Shown here one piece after another: positions 34,760-34,837 of a DNA stretch of 34,837 nt (the first letter of the stretch is position 1; the number at the start of each line of letters is the position of its first letter). Below the pieces are notes generated by a model. The model was given only the letters and a program-made list of their open reading frames with translations. It was not told the origin of the DNA and searched no databases. The translations under genes were made by a program, and so were the position numbers. The DNA is from Pseudomonas sp. PICF141 (GTDB lineage Bacteria > Pseudomonadota > Gammaproteobacteria > Pseudomonadales > Pseudomonadaceae). The stretch spans positions 1-34,837 of the forward strand of contig NZ_MUNM01000032.1 in NCBI RefSeq assembly GCF_002286815.1. Reading direction: 5' to 3'.

Positions 34760-34836
34760 TGGCGCAGCGGACGGGACTCGAACCCGCGACCCCCGGCGTG
34801 ACAGGCCGGTATTCTAACCGACTGAACTACCGCTGC
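34760..34836 (-). tRNA. tRNA-Asp(GTC)
   Basis: 77 nt with encoded CCA. The acceptor GCAGCGG/CCGCTGC is perfect. The anticodon loop CTGTCAC gives GTC, reading GAC and GAU. The D- and T-arms are normal. It is the last feature of the window and may be part of a larger tRNA cluster beyond 34837. Confidence 0.96.
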
Positions 34837-34837
34837 G

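Overview
The window is chromosomal DNA from a Pseudomonas, most likely of the fluorescens group. The evidence is the block tRNA-Pro, merR, ihfA, pheT, pheS, rplT, rpmI, infC, thrS in Pseudomonas order, an RsmE-type CsrA protein, a periplasmic glutaminase-asparaginase behind a sigma-54 promoter, a DUF1654 gene and a PauB-type polyamine oxidase. No species was assigned by search.

Positions 1-5885 are accessory DNA. A divergent pair comes first: an NmrA-like oxidoreductase cut by the window edge, and an HxlR regulator. A graveyard of mobile DNA follows: the 3' end of an IS66 tnpC, the zincin half of an ardC, a MobH (PFGI-1-class ICE) relaxase broken by a one-base deletion and an amber codon, a probable YedK/SRAP scrap, and a phage D12-class DNA adenine methylase with three frameshifts and a nonsense codon. 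One 65-aa ORF and one 41-aa Lys-rich ORF look intact. All of this lies against the 3' end of tRNA-Pro(GGG), the usual side for integration, so I read it as a decayed tRNA-borne island.

Positions 5886-13341 are the conserved translation cluster, all on the minus strand: thrS, infC, rpmI, rplT, pheS, pheT, ihfA, merR, tRNA-Pro. infC has an ATT start that overlaps the thrS stop. A perfect 15-bp hairpin precedes pheS.

Positions 13342-15700 hold small genes: a Cys-containing secreted protein, a CspA-family protein, an I78-type inhibitor lipoprotein and two hypotheticals. Positions 15735-22828 are a ribose operon (rbsB-A-C-R-K-D, minus strand) that ends with a secreted nucleoside hydrolase. Together they can split nucleosides in the periplasm, import the ribose and phosphorylate it. 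A perfect LacI-type palindrome lies upstream of rbsB.

Positions 22899-28990 hold a FlxA-like protein, ansB with a full sigma-54 control region (two upstream sites, IHF site, -24/-12), a DUF1654-endA pair, a SPOR lipoprotein, rsmE, a DUF2214 membrane protein, a Gly-rich secreted protein, a CigR-family protein and tRNA-Val(GAC). Positions 29062-34836 hold pauB, an iron-starvation cell-surface signalling operon (fecI-fecR-TonB receptor, minus strand, Fur-box-like site upstream) and tRNA-Asp(GTC).

I found no CRISPR array, retron, toxin-antitoxin pair or clearly new defence system. The most informative observations are the ansB control region, the layered relics at tRNA-Pro, and the nucleoside hydrolase at the end of the rbs operon.
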